DNA of 48,298 nt from JBALVT01 sp045110675 (lineage in GTDB: Bacteria > Pseudomonadota > Gammaproteobacteria > Pseudomonadales > Halieaceae), in contig JBGCGJ010000007.1 in the NCBI GenBank assembly GCA_045110675.1, positions 1 to 48,298 on the forward strand. Direction: 5' to 3'. The translations under genes and the position numbers were made by a program. Shown piece by piece: positions 24,649 to 34,430 of this stretch. Each line of letters begins with the position of its first letter. The stretch's first letter is position 1. Below the pieces are notes generated by a model. It did not search any database, was not told where the DNA came from, and saw nothing but the letters and a program-made list of their open reading frames with translations.

Positions 24649-26142
24649 ATGAATAGAAAATGTATAGCACTTCTGGTCGCAAGCGGCGCAATCATAGGGT
24701 GCAGTGATAGTTCAGATAGACGCAGCGCAGTGATTGCACCTGAACCCGTCGTCCAGTTATGCGCAGGCACCGAGGCCAACCCAGAGCGCCTATTTCTACA
24801 ACAACTTGGCACGGACCAGGTCATCATAAAATGGCGTGGCAACGCCGATGGGGGAGACGCTCCCGACAGAGTCTGTTTCGGCACGGATATGAATGCACTG
24901 GCGGCCTCAAGCGAAACCATGGCGTCGATCACGGCCACCGGCCACAGCGAGGCGATGCTGAGCGGGCTGGAACCGGATACCACCTACTACTATTCCGTGG
25001 GGGGCGCAGGCACGGCAGATTCAGCTCGCAGTTTCCACACGTCTCCGGCTGATAATGCAGTACCTTCCGATGGCAACACCAGAATTTTGATCGTGGGAGA
25101 TTCCGGCGTGGGCGGCGAAGGAAAAACCGAATCTCTGGACGTGCGCGACGGGTTCCTGAGCTACTTCGAGGAAACCGGTGGCGAAAAGCCCGACCTGTTT
25201 TTGATGCTCGGCGACAACGCTTATCGAGAGGGAACTGACCTACAGCACCAGCAGTCTATATTCGATGTTTACCCGAGCGTTTTGAGTAATACCCCGCTAT
25301 GGCCCACCATCGGCAATCACGAAATGGGCACTTTAGGGATATCCACCAGTTCAGATCCAGAAAGCTTTAGCGTTTTTCAAGACGTAGACGAATTCGGCGG
25401 CCCAGACGAAGCACCCGACAGTGCAATGCCCTACCTCAACATTTTCACTCTCCCGACCATGGGGGAGGCAGGCGGTTTGGCCAGCGGGACCGAACAGTAC
25501 TACTCGTTTAACTATGCCAACGTTCATGTGGTCAGTCTCGATTCGCAATTGACAGCCAGGGATGCATCCAGCCGGGCAGCGATGCTGCAGTGGCTGGAGG
25601 ACGATCTGATGGCCAATACGTCAGACTGGACCATCGTGATCTTTCACCATCCGCCCTATACCAAAGGTAGCCATGACTCCGACAAAGAATTGTCGGGCAT
25701 CGATACGCCCATTTTCGATATGCGTGAAGAATTTACTCCGGTATTCGACGCCTATGGTGTCGACCTGGTTTATGGCGGGCACAGCCACATTTATGAGCGG
25801 TCCTACTACATCACTGGGCACACGGGTTTATCGGATAGTTTCGACCCAGCGGTTAATGCCGAACTCAACGATGCGGGTGAGCCAGCATCCGGTCAGGGAG
25901 ATGAAGCATATACTCAGATCAGTCGTAACGGCATGGATGACAAAGTGGTCTACACGGTGGCTGGGAACGGGGGCAAAATCACTATATTGAGCGACGGCTT
26001 TCCCCATCCGGCTCACTTCTTCAGCGAACTGATTCTTGGCTCGGTGGTCATTGATGCGAATGCAGAGACCCTGGAAGCGAGTTTCGTGGACGACAATGGC
26101 GACGTGCAGGACTCGTTCGTGATTACACGCAGTGGTTCCTAA
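24649..26142 (+). CDS. Purple-acid-phosphatase-like metallophosphoesterase lipoprotein
   Basis: 497 residues from the ATG at 24649; an upstream in-frame ATG at 24589 would place 20 non-signal residues in front. The lipobox is AIIGC (Cys18). An N-terminal fibronectin-III-like domain (about 30-140, VIIKWRGNADGG, LEPDTTYYYSVGG) precedes the catalytic metallophosphoesterase domain. All metal-binding blocks are visible: LIVGDSGVGG, LMLGDNAYREG, TIGNHE, FHHPPYTKGS and YGGHSHIYERS. The overall plan is that of purple acid phosphatases, which hydrolyse phosphate monoesters outside the cytoplasm. The TPR gene overlaps its 3' end. I see no PhoB box upstream. Confidence 0.9.
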   Translation: MNRKCIALLVASGAIIGCSDSSDRRSAVIAPEPVVQLCAGTEANPERLFLQQLGTDQVIIKWRGNADGGDAPDRVCFGTDMNALAASSETMASITATGHSEAMLSGLEPDTTYYYSVGGAGTADSARSFHTSPADNAVPSDGNTRILIVGDSGVGGEGKTESLDVRDGFLSYFEETGGEKPDLFLMLGDNAYREGTDLQHQQSIFDVYPSVLSNTPLWPTIGNHEMGTLGISTSSDPESFSVFQDVDEFGGPDEAPDSAMPYLNIFTLPTMGEAGGLASGTEQYYSFNYANVHVVSLDSQLTARDASSRAAMLQWLEDDLMANTSDWTIVIFHHPPYTKGSHDSDKELSGIDTPIFDMREEFTPVFDAYGVDLVYGGHSHIYERSYYITGHTGLSDSFDPAVNAELNDAGEPASGQGDEAYTQISRNGMDDKVVYTVAGNGGKITILSDGFPHPAHFFSELILGSVVIDANAETLEASFVDDNGDVQDSFVITRSGS

Positions 26143-26995
26143 GCCCACTGCAAAACGGCGCAGCACTCGGAGTGAGATATTTGTCCTGACGTTCAGCCTA
26201 GCGGTTTCTCTGTGGGCGGCTCCGGTATTCCCGGATAAAGCAACTGAAGATCGCATCAGGCTGTTAGGCAATCAAATCGCCAAGCAGCCCAAGCGACAGT
26301 CGCTGTATATTCAGCAGGCAATCGCCTACTCCGACAATCGGCAAGCTGACATAGCACTCCAGCGAATCGCTATCGCGGAAAAAATGGGCCCAGCAAGCAA
26401 CGCCGCGTTTGCGCACGGCGTTATCCTTTATCGCCTGGGCAAGTTCGACGCAGCGGAGGACTACTTCAGCAATCATCTGGAGAAATCACCCAAGCACGTT
26501 GGGTCATTGGAATACCGCGCTCGGCTTCTGCGAGATTCCGGCGATTTCGAAGGGGCGCTACGAGATTTTCAGGCACTGTTTAGACTAAACCGCTCCGCCA
26601 ATCCTGGACACTACCTCAGCGTGGCAAGAATGATCGCAGCCCTACCTGGCGGTGGACACGACGTAGCCCTGGCGATGTTGGACGAGAGAATGCAGGAGAC
26701 AGGAGTTCTCAGTCAGCTTCAGCGCTACGCTATAGAGGTCGAGAGAACCCGGAAAAATTACTCCGAGGCGATTCGCCGACTGTCTACACTCGATGAATCA
26801 CTGCGCGCGACACCACAGTGGAAAGTGGAGGTCGCTCAATTACTGATTCTTGATGAAAATCCTGAGGATGCGGTACCACTGCTGAATATCGCAGAACAGC
26901 AATTGACCAATCTAGCTCTCAACAGCAGCAGACGAGACTTGATTGATCAGATAAAACGAGCGAGAAAAGATCTTGGGGAAACCGAAGCTCCCTAA
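26132..26995 (+). CDS. TPR-repeat protein
   Basis: 287 residues from a GTG inside the end of the metallophosphoesterase gene (11-bp overlap), so translation is coupled. A hydrophobic stretch (EIFVLTFSLAVSLWAAP, about 15-31) follows a basic N-terminus and looks like a signal peptide or anchor. The rest is TPR-like: YIQQAIAYSDNRQADIALQR, AAFAHGVILYRLGKFDAAED and LEYRARLLRDSGDFEGALRD repeat at 34-residue spacing. It probably scaffolds proteins in the periplasm. The role with the phosphatase is unknown. Confidence 0.78.
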   Translation: MVPKPTAKRRSTRSEIFVLTFSLAVSLWAAPVFPDKATEDRIRLLGNQIAKQPKRQSLYIQQAIAYSDNRQADIALQRIAIAEKMGPASNAAFAHGVILYRLGKFDAAEDYFSNHLEKSPKHVGSLEYRARLLRDSGDFEGALRDFQALFRLNRSANPGHYLSVARMIAALPGGGHDVALAMLDERMQETGVLSQLQRYAIEVERTRKNYSEAIRRLSTLDESLRATPQWKVEVAQLLILDENPEDAVPLLNIAEQQLTNLALNSSRRDLIDQIKRARKDLGETEAP

Positions 26996-27020
26996 GTGCG
27001 GGAAGTGGACATGCGGGATT

Positions 27021-27097
<77 letters not shown>

Positions 27098-27108
27098 AAA
27101 GGTCGCGC

Positions 27109-27137
27109 ATTATAAGCAGATGTTCAACATTGCTCAA
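27109..27137 (-). promoter_or_regulatory. Promoter of tRNA-Val
   Basis: On the minus strand TTGAGC (27137-27132), a 17-nt spacer and TATAAT (27114-27109) are followed by a GC-rich discriminator (GCGCGACC). That discriminator is typical of growth-rate-controlled stable RNA promoters. Confidence 0.8.
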
Positions 27138-27177
27138 CCCTAAGCGCAGGTATCTAACCGAGGGACTAATCGCGCAA

Positions 27178-28854
27178 CTAACGGCGTAAATGGTTTGAGG
27201 GAAAATAGGACCGGCAGTCTCTTATGGTCGCATTGGCCCGATCCAAATCACCCAGCGCTCTGTAGGAGTCAATCAGCACATTGCAGGCACCGTTTTGGTA
27301 GGGAATGGCCTCGCGGGTTTGGGTCGCCAGCGCCACGGCGCTCTCGTAATTACCCTGCATGGCTTGAAGCCGGGCCAGGCCGAGATGAGTGTAAGGGGTA
27401 ACGGGTGCCGGTATATACTCCGCATTCTTCACCAAAGGCTTTTTAGCCATTAGAAACGAAACTGAATCCTGGTAGATAAACTGCCAGCGACCCGATTTGA
27501 TCAGTTCATTTCCTTTCCGCGAGCCACCATAACCAACATTGGGCCACAGCACGTACTCTGCGCCGGAGCGTTCGATTTGACCCAGCCATCCCGGTACGTT
27601 TCGCAGTACATCGACGTATCCAAGGTAAGTTTCGGCATTGTAGATAGTGTCCGCCCGACCGTCGATGAACACTTTTAGATCGCCGTCTGTTCGCCAGTGC
27701 AGATAGCCCCCCCAATTGTAAAGTGCATAGACATTGCCCTTAATGTTATTTGTCCGCATGAAATCGACCATATCGATGGGATAGGTGTATTCAGCCGTCA
27801 GATAGTGATACGCGGCACCACTGCTCAGTGGATAGGGCATCAATCGGTAAACCGCGAAGCACAAAGCCGCTACCCCCAAACCAATGCTGGATTTTTCTTC
27901 GTTGAGTTTAACCAGAAGAAGACCAAGCAAAGGCGCTGACATCACCGCCATCGACATGGCGAACAAGGGAATGAAGCGGCGACTGGTGATCGCCATGGCC
28001 AGAGTGAGTGCGCTAAGAGCAATACCTTCCCAGGGGATACCGGATGCTCGCCTTACGAAAGGCACCAGATACGACAGCGCAATCAGCGGAGCAAGATACT
28101 GCGCCCAGAAAAAAATCGGCGAGCGGATGCCGCCTTTCTCGCTGGGAGGTAGCCACTCTCCCAGTGTTTTAAAAGGCGAACTGGAATCAAAGGCGTAGGT
28201 TAGCGGGTAGAGAAAATTGTGAATGCCGGAGGGGTTCAGCAAACAGACCGCAACGCATGCCAGACCTATGAAAAAAGCGGGCTTGAAAGTTTCCAAACTG
28301 AAATTGCGCCAGGGGAAAATCAAAATACCCAAGGCCATCAAGCCAAAGAAAAAGCCGCCGTGAAGATTGACCCAGACAACAAACAGCAACGCCAGCTTCC
28401 ACAATACAGGCTGACGATTAAGTAACAGTAGCAATAGAACACTGAAACACAGCAGGGTATACAAGTGTGGACGAACATCGATAAACGGCGCAGCAATTGC
28501 AATGGCGGCACCCGCGCAGACCAAACTCGCTGCAAAGGAACCACTGATACGGTGGCAGACTTGCTGCAATATGACGAAGGTTGCAATAACAACCAACCAC
28601 TTCCAGTACACCAAACTTGCGACGCCAAGCGCGTGTGCCCAGCCATAGTAAATTATATCAGCTAACCACTCGTGATTACGCCAGATGGCTCCATGGGATG
28701 AGAAGGACCAGTCGTCGACCATCCACAGTGTTTTGGTTTGAATAATTTCGCGGCCCGCTGCGATGTGCCACCACAGATCCGAGCCTTGCATTTCCGTATA
28801 GCCATAGGAGAGAAACAGGATCGCTCCCGCGCTGTACCAAAGCCATTTAGACAT
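27178..28854 (-). CDS. Multi-pass membrane protein, GT-C-like, with TPR tail
   Basis: 558 residues with about 11 membrane segments. The first extracytoplasmic loop has acidic/aromatic motifs SDLWWHIAAGREI and VDDWSFSSHG, reminiscent of GT-C glycosyltransferases that use polyprenyl-phosphate sugars. The C-terminal 130 residues include YTHLGLARLQAMQGNYESAV and SYRALGDLDRANATIRDC, a TPR-like pair. It overlaps the end of the GtrB-like gene by 8 bp and is the last gene of that operon, upstream of tRNA-Val on the same strand. A role in surface sugar transfer is inferred from context, and the family is not characterised to my knowledge. Confidence 0.7.
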   Translation of the reverse strand: MSKWLWYSAGAILFLSYGYTEMQGSDLWWHIAAGREIIQTKTLWMVDDWSFSSHGAIWRNHEWLADIIYYGWAHALGVASLVYWKWLVVIATFVILQQVCHRISGSFAASLVCAGAAIAIAAPFIDVRPHLYTLLCFSVLLLLLLNRQPVLWKLALLFVVWVNLHGGFFFGLMALGILIFPWRNFSLETFKPAFFIGLACVAVCLLNPSGIHNFLYPLTYAFDSSSPFKTLGEWLPPSEKGGIRSPIFFWAQYLAPLIALSYLVPFVRRASGIPWEGIALSALTLAMAITSRRFIPLFAMSMAVMSAPLLGLLLVKLNEEKSSIGLGVAALCFAVYRLMPYPLSSGAAYHYLTAEYTYPIDMVDFMRTNNIKGNVYALYNWGGYLHWRTDGDLKVFIDGRADTIYNAETYLGYVDVLRNVPGWLGQIERSGAEYVLWPNVGYGGSRKGNELIKSGRWQFIYQDSVSFLMAKKPLVKNAEYIPAPVTPYTHLGLARLQAMQGNYESAVALATQTREAIPYQNGACNVLIDSYRALGDLDRANATIRDCRSYFPSNHLRR

Positions 28855-29791
28855 TGCGTTTTTGCCGCGGATGATAACCCTTCACAAAATACAAGGCGCG
28901 AGATTTGCTCTCATTGTAAGTTCGGGCTAGATACTCACCTATAATTCCAAGACAGATTAATTGGATCCCCCCCAGAAACAGAATAATAAGCACCAGGGAT
29001 GGATAACCGGGAACCTCATTGCCAAACAGCAAGGTTCGAATCAAAAAGAAGGTACCGTACAAAAAAGTAATTCCCGAAGTCAGCACGCCAAGATAGGTAG
29101 CCATCTTCAAAGGCACATCAGAAAAAGAGGTAATACCCTCGATGGCAAAATTCCATAGACGCCAATAGGACCACTTGGTGTCACCTGCCGCTCGTGGTTG
29201 ACGAGTATAAAGAACCTGTTTCTGAGGAAAACCAACCCAGGCGAACAACCCTTTCATATAGCGATGGGTCTCTCTGAGAGATTTCAAGGCCTCCAGAGCC
29301 CGTCGGCTAATCAGTCGAAAATCTCCAGTATCTTGTGGAATTTCGACATCGCTAAGGTAATTCAGAACCCGATAAAACCACTTGGCTGTGGTTTTCTTCA
29401 GATAGGATTCACCCTCCCGAGAACTGCGCTTACCGGAGACAATATCGTAGCCTTCACGCCACTCCCGCAGAAACTCGTGGATCAATTCCGGCGGATCCTG
29501 CAAGTCTGCATCTATGACAATAACGGCATCTCCCTGGGCGTGGTCTAGGCCCGCAGAAATAGCCACTTCCTTGCCAAAGTTTCTACTCAACTCGATAACA
29601 GCAACACTCTCATCTTTGTCTCTGAACTCACTCAGCAACAGTGCAGTGGAATCAGTACTGCCATCATCGATATAAATAACTTCGTAATCCGCCTCGGTGG
29701 CGAGCATGACGGAGGTGATTTTTTCGTGGAAGGTGGGCAGTACTTCCGCTTCATTGAAAGCAGGCACAATTACTGAAAGGAAATCTGTCAT
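28847..29791 (-). CDS. GtrB-like polyprenyl-phosphate glycosyltransferase (GT2)
   Basis: 314 residues from the ATG at 29791, preceded by a TTG. A GT2 catalytic domain is clear: VIVPAFNEAEVLPTF, VIYIDDGSTDST, VIELSRNFGKEVAISAGLDH, VIVIDADLQDPPELI (DxD-like DADLQDPP), then SGKRSSREGESYLKKTTA. Two C-terminal membrane segments (about 225-290) anchor it. It would move a hexose from UDP-sugar to undecaprenyl phosphate on the cytoplasmic face. The GtrA-like gene lies just upstream, the usual partner. Confidence 0.9.
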   Translation of the reverse strand: MTDFLSVIVPAFNEAEVLPTFHEKITSVMLATEADYEVIYIDDGSTDSTALLLSEFRDKDESVAVIELSRNFGKEVAISAGLDHAQGDAVIVIDADLQDPPELIHEFLREWREGYDIVSGKRSSREGESYLKKTTAKWFYRVLNYLSDVEIPQDTGDFRLISRRALEALKSLRETHRYMKGLFAWVGFPQKQVLYTRQPRAAGDTKWSYWRLWNFAIEGITSFSDVPLKMATYLGVLTSGITFLYGTFFLIRTLLFGNEVPGYPSLVLIILFLGGIQLICLGIIGEYLARTYNESKSRALYFVKGYHPRQKRNV

Positions 29792-29817
29792 CAACTAAAC
29801 CCGAATCATTCGAAATA

Positions 29818-30192
29818 TCACGATCGAAACACCCACAGCCGCGCCACAATAAAATTCCAGGTGATCACCGCAGAGAACGCCACAACCTGGACCAAGAGGT
29901 AATTTATAGTAAATTGCGTGACACCGACATACATGATCACCCCGTTAATCAGAAATCCGCAGAAAATCATGAACAAATACCGCGAAAGTGTTTGCTTATG
30001 AGATCCATCTGCATCAAAGGTCCAACTGTAATGCATCAGATAGTTGAACATCACGACGATTAAAAAGGAGACGCTACTAACCACGATGGGATCACCATCG
30101 ATTAGCTCTACGCCGACGAATAACAGCGAGCCTTGTAATGCCGCCGTTAAAAGTCCGACCACGCAGTAGCGAATTAATTGGGTAGAATTCAT
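29818..30192 (-). CDS. GtrA-like membrane protein
   Basis: 124 residues from the ATG at 30192 (a TTG three codons upstream is possible). There are four membrane segments, with RYCVVGLLTAALQG near the start and VSSVSFLIVVMFNYLMHYSWTF in the middle, as in the GtrA/DPMS family. It is thought to flip the polyprenyl-phosphate sugar made by GtrB across the membrane. It sits between the large glycosyltransferase-like gene and gtrB-like, consistent with a surface glycosylation operon. Confidence 0.85.
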   Translation of the reverse strand: MNSTQLIRYCVVGLLTAALQGSLLFVGVELIDGDPIVVSSVSFLIVVMFNYLMHYSWTFDADGSHKQTLSRYLFMIFCGFLINGVIMYVGVTQFTINYLLVQVVAFSAVITWNFIVARLWVFRS

Positions 30193-30252
30193 AAGCAGCA
30201 ATCAATATTGAATTATTTGACAAACATTGGCGAGCATAGAGGTGATCTCATA

Positions 30253-31968
30253 TCAGTGAACAATACGATAAATTTTGAGATCGCCTACAAATAGGGGAAA
30301 GTTGCCATAGAGCCAGCGGTGAACCACCAGCTCAGGCATAAAATTTCGAACATCTATCGCTGTGTCTAATTGCAAGCTGGGATTCTGTCCCGCCAGCACT
30401 TGGCGATAGAACCGGGTGTATTCGGGTTTGGTTTTGATGAGCCTGTCCAGTCGGTCCACACGGGGCCCATTCAGCTCATTGGCAAACGCCGTGTCGTACC
30501 AATTTTCGCTCAAAACCAAGTAATCTCCAGCGTGCAGGTTGGCGGCGTCATCAAATGCATACTCGGGCTGGAAGAACCTGGATCTATCCAAAGCCGACAC
30601 CGGAGGGCTCACATAGAAGCCAAAGAACACATTGCTGTCGGGATGTTCCGAATACCATTGCCTTAACGCGATTCGCGGATCTGCATGGAAATCCTCTTGC
30701 AAATCTACAAGTAGCAACGCGGGCCAACAAAAGAACAGCACCAGAAACCAACGGCGCCGACTCCATGCGGACGACCATAGCCCCGCAGCTGCAAGCAAAG
30801 CGGCAAGAGGTATCAGCGCCAGGTAGTGACGATAATAGGTGATGGGAGAAACAAACGTCATAAAGGCCAGAAACAGAATTAGTGGGACCAGGCACAACCA
30901 CAGCGGACCACTTTCTCGGTCTTCCAAAATCGCGCGAACCCCACGGAAAATAAATAAGCAGGCGGGCAGCCCAATGCCAACAATCAATACAGCGGCACTA
31001 TTGACCGGGTTTCGAATCAGCTTATTCCAACCGATGGCCGCATAGCCGGTACCAAATTTACCCTCCATCGCACCTGTGGTGTAGGCCGCCACAAAGTCGA
31101 TTTGAGCGACAACATAAGCCAGCACTGGGGTGAGCACACAAACAATAGACATAGCAATGCTGATGCGGCGCCAGGGCACCAGCAAATAAAAAAGCGCCAA
31201 ACAAGGGTATAGGCCGGCACTTTGAAAGGCCAGGTTTGTCGACAGCCCAGCGAGCAAAGACGCACCGAGAAATAGCAAAACAAGACGCAGCCCGCTGAGC
31301 CCTGCACTGAATTTATCCCACAATCCTTGTGGCACAAAGGCCAGATAGGCCGCTGCCGCAAAGACCCAGTACTTGGTCCACAGCGCTGCCACAAAAAGTG
31401 GCAAACTTGCTAACACAGCAAGGGTATTTTTACTCACACGCGCGTATACGATACAAGTGATAAACAGGTATACAAAAAACACCGAGGGAGCATCCACGGT
31501 TCCGGAGTGGGATTCACTGGCGTGAAACCCCGACAGCGCCAGCATTGCTGCTGCGGTCCAGGCAATTTGTGGTTTGCCGGGAAACAGTAGTAGGGCCAAG
31601 ACGCCTAGTACAACCACAGTGAGCGACCCAGACAGCGCTGAGTAAACTCGCGCAACTCGAAGATGTTCAACGCTGTGACAATAGTGTTTTGCCGCTGAGT
31701 AATCACCCTGGGCATCGGCGCGCACGGGGTAACCCAGCAGCTCCGTGATCGCAATGGTTTGTCGACCGACAAAGGTTGAATATTCGAACCCATCGAGCGC
31801 TGCACGGCACGAACCACCCTCATCAAAATTAACAAAAGTAAAACTGCCGGGGTAATCCCAATTCCACCCCACTGTTAAGGCACTGTAGAGCCTGGGAACC
31901 AAGGCAAGCGCAAACAACAGGGCCAGGCACAATAGATTCTTAGTAAGTTGAGGATGAGTTTTAGACAC
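30253..31968 (-). CDS. GT-C/ArnT-like integral membrane glycosyltransferase
   Basis: 571 residues starting with a GTG that has GGGA 8 nt upstream. About 10-12 membrane segments span residues 10-440, with a soluble C-terminal domain of about 130 residues. The first loop bears the acidic pair in FVNFDEGGS, typical of GT-C enzymes such as ArnT. It would transfer a sugar from a polyprenyl-phosphate donor to a periplasmic acceptor. It is followed by GtrA- and GtrB-like genes. The antiporter gene precedes it by 12 bp and may share the transcript. Confidence 0.78.
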   Translation of the reverse strand: MSKTHPQLTKNLLCLALLFALALVPRLYSALTVGWNWDYPGSFTFVNFDEGGSCRAALDGFEYSTFVGRQTIAITELLGYPVRADAQGDYSAAKHYCHSVEHLRVARVYSALSGSLTVVVLGVLALLLFPGKPQIAWTAAAMLALSGFHASESHSGTVDAPSVFFVYLFITCIVYARVSKNTLAVLASLPLFVAALWTKYWVFAAAAYLAFVPQGLWDKFSAGLSGLRLVLLFLGASLLAGLSTNLAFQSAGLYPCLALFYLLVPWRRISIAMSIVCVLTPVLAYVVAQIDFVAAYTTGAMEGKFGTGYAAIGWNKLIRNPVNSAAVLIVGIGLPACLFIFRGVRAILEDRESGPLWLCLVPLILFLAFMTFVSPITYYRHYLALIPLAALLAAAGLWSSAWSRRRWFLVLFFCWPALLLVDLQEDFHADPRIALRQWYSEHPDSNVFFGFYVSPPVSALDRSRFFQPEYAFDDAANLHAGDYLVLSENWYDTAFANELNGPRVDRLDRLIKTKPEYTRFYRQVLAGQNPSLQLDTAIDVRNFMPELVVHRWLYGNFPLFVGDLKIYRIVH

Positions 31969-31980
31969 GAATCAATTCCC

Positions 31981-33339
31981 TTAAAAGGAAATCAGCAAGA
32001 AGCCCACGGCGGAAATGCCGGCGGCTAATAGTGCATAGGGTAATTGTGTGATCGCATGCTCATAGGGCGCACAACCGGCGCCCTGGGCAGTGAGTACGGT
32101 TGAATCACTATAGAAACAGGCCTGGCTTCCAAATCCACTGGCGGAAAACAAAGCGCCCGCCATCAGTGGGACGCTGACGCCAACTTCCTGGGCAAGGGGG
32201 AAAACCACCGGGATAGCGATGGCAAAAACCCCCCAGTTCGAACCAGTCGTAAAGGAGACAAACGCCATTGTAATGAAAGTCAAAATTGGTAGAGACTGAG
32301 CGCTCATATAGGGTGCAACACTGCGGATCACATACTCAGTCATACCTATGGCGTTATTGGCCTCAATAAAGATAAACACCGAAACCAGAATGGTCAGCAC
32401 CGGCACCATAACTTTCAGACCATCCATAAGTGTGTCGAACATCTCCGTTGGCTTCAGCACCCCCATCGAAAAATACTGCACGAGGGTAATGAGTATTCCA
32501 GCCATAACGCCCATCAAAACATCGATATCAAACCAAACGGTAAAAAATATCAGCGCGGCGATGGGTAAAAAGAACAGTGACAAGCTGGCATTGTCGACAT
32601 CGCCACCTTCGTAGGTCTCGTCCATTTGAATATCTTCGGAGCCAGGAGGAATAAGCTGGCCGGTTGACTCCGCTCGCTCCTCAGCTCCCTTCATGCGTCC
32701 CCAAAGCGGTATGAACCCGAGAATGACCAGGGGAACAATCAGAACGGCAACCCAGGGATAGAACATATAAGGAATCGCCTGAATGAAAACCGAGATACCC
32801 TCTCCTTCAGGCGCAACCCCGTTCTTTTCCATCAAACCGGCAAAGTACACAGCCCAGGTAGAAATAGGAATGATCAAACAAATAGGGGCGGCGGTGGAAT
32901 CAACAACGTAGGCGAGCATTTCTCGGGATGTACGGTATTTGTCGGTCACATTTTTCATGGATGAGCTGACGGTCAGCGAATTCAAGTAGTCGTCCAAAAA
33001 AATCACCAGCCCGAGCGCCCAGGTCCACATAAGACTCCCACGCTTGCCTTTTACATAGCGGGTGACGAGATTGCCAAAAGCCTGCGCGCCTCCGCCTTTC
33101 ACCAAAAGCGCAATAAAGGATCCATAGAGACCGCAGACCAGCAAAACCCAGCCGGTATTTGAATCCTGCATCACTGCAAGCGCTGCATCTGAAAGGGCGC
33201 TGAGAAAACCCCACTTGGAAGTAATCAGGAAAGCAACCACGGCACCAGCAATAACGGATTCAATGGTTCGATGACTCCATACAGCCAAACCCAGCACTAC
33301 CACAGTAGGTACCAGGCTAATCGCTCCATAGTCAGACAC
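31981..33339 (-). CDS. NhaC-family Na+/H+ antiporter
   Basis: 452 residues with about 11 membrane segments. Typical NhaC blocks include WTWALGLVIFLDDYLNSLTV (the transport-linked acidic pair), VDSTAAPICLIIPISTWAVY and GSNWGVFAIAIPVVFPLA. It should exchange sodium for protons, or move small organic solutes as some relatives do. The start is a GTG. The surface-sugar genes begin 12 bp after its stop. A sodium-linked role fits a marine organism. Confidence 0.88.
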   Translation of the reverse strand: MSDYGAISLVPTVVVLGLAVWSHRTIESVIAGAVVAFLITSKWGFLSALSDAALAVMQDSNTGWVLLVCGLYGSFIALLVKGGGAQAFGNLVTRYVKGKRGSLMWTWALGLVIFLDDYLNSLTVSSSMKNVTDKYRTSREMLAYVVDSTAAPICLIIPISTWAVYFAGLMEKNGVAPEGEGISVFIQAIPYMFYPWVAVLIVPLVILGFIPLWGRMKGAEERAESTGQLIPPGSEDIQMDETYEGGDVDNASLSLFFLPIAALIFFTVWFDIDVLMGVMAGILITLVQYFSMGVLKPTEMFDTLMDGLKVMVPVLTILVSVFIFIEANNAIGMTEYVIRSVAPYMSAQSLPILTFITMAFVSFTTGSNWGVFAIAIPVVFPLAQEVGVSVPLMAGALFSASGFGSQACFYSDSTVLTAQGAGCAPYEHAITQLPYALLAAGISAVGFLLISF

Positions 33340-33392
33340 GCGCTCAATCCCTTATATTTATAATCTTTGAAATTGTACCGCGTTTTTAAAGC

Positions 33393-33418
33393 GGAGAAAC
33401 GGGCGAATGGATCGCCCG
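33393..33418 (-). terminator. Possible terminator after the epimerase/reductase gene
   Basis: On the minus strand CGGGCGA (33418-33412), loop TCCAT, TCGCCCG (33406-33400) is a perfect 7-bp GC-rich stem that begins 16 bp after the stop codon. Only TTTCTCC follows, so termination may be weak. Confidence 0.45.
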
Positions 33419-33434
33419 AGAAATTACTTGAACA

Positions 33435-34430
33435 CTAGCCGTAGCCGTTTGCTCTAAACCACTCGACTGAATCTGCCACCGCAGTTTCGATGGGTGTCTG
33501 CGGCAAACCGAGTTCCTCGATAGCCTTGCTGGGATCGACATAGCAATGCTTGGTTACAAACAAGGTATTCTTGTAAGTTGTCATCGGCGCCTTACCGGTG
33601 ACCTTGGACCACAATTCCATCGCCTTGGCGACGCGCAACATGGTACTGACAGAAACTTCCTTTGTTGCTACATCAGCAACCCCCGCCACTCTTCCGATCA
33701 GTGAAAGAAAATCCTTGTTGCTCATATTGCCTTCTTTATTCGCCAACAAATAAGACTGCCCAATGTGCCCCTTTTCCATGGCCAGCACATGCCCAGGGGC
33801 GACATCTCCTACATCTACGGCGCAAACACCGCCATCCCAATAATTTTTCATTTTGCCTGCGAGAGTGCTGAGGATCATTGTGCCGGTTGGTGTCGGCGCT
33901 CTATCACCTGGGCCAAAGGGCAAACCCGGCATGACCATAACAGCGGGTAGACCTTCGCCAACCAAACCCCTAACCATTTGATGGCTGATGTATTTCGAAA
34001 ATATGTACTCACTGGCAAAGGGCCAGCTATCGAAGGTCGTGTCTTCATTGGCAAGCTCGCCCGGTTTAGCGACGCCTATTGCAGCTATAGAGCTGGTGAA
34101 CACCACCTTCTTTACACCGGCATCCATCGCAGCCCGCAGCATGGCTTCGGCGCCCTCAACATTTATTTTGTAGTGCAGATCTGGATCCTTGGTCCAAATA
34201 GCAAACAAGGCGGCGAGATGATACAGCTGATGTACACCATCGACAGCAGGACGCAACGAGGATGCGTCCAAAAGATTTCCCTCAACAAACTCGACATTCA
34301 TACCATCGAGTGGCGAACGATCTTCGCCGGGCATGACCATAACACGTACCTCATCACCTTTATCCAGACAAAGTCGGGTAACATGGTTGCCAATAAAACC
34401 CGTTGCGCCAGTGATCAGTACTTTAGCCAT
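33435..34430 (-). CDS. NAD(P)-dependent epimerase/reductase (HpnA-like)
   Basis: 331 residues. The extended short-chain dehydrogenase fold is seen: VLITGATGFIGNHV (GxxGxxG, about 4-17), YHLAALFAIW, FTSSIAAIGV, and the catalytic YIFSK with the upstream Ser in TSS. It resembles HpnA and dihydroflavonol-reductase-like members. The substrate is unclear and could be a nucleotide sugar or a lipid-linked ketone. Its start faces the sulfotransferase gene 34563-35813, with 132 bp between. Confidence 0.85.
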   Translation of the reverse strand: MAKVLITGATGFIGNHVTRLCLDKGDEVRVMVMPGEDRSPLDGMNVEFVEGNLLDASSLRPAVDGVHQLYHLAALFAIWTKDPDLHYKINVEGAEAMLRAAMDAGVKKVVFTSSIAAIGVAKPGELANEDTTFDSWPFASEYIFSKYISHQMVRGLVGEGLPAVMVMPGLPFGPGDRAPTPTGTMILSTLAGKMKNYWDGGVCAVDVGDVAPGHVLAMEKGHIGQSYLLANKEGNMSNKDFLSLIGRVAGVADVATKEVSVSTMLRVAKAMELWSKVTGKAPMTTYKNTLFVTKHCYVDPSKAIEELGLPQTPIETAVADSVEWFRANGYG

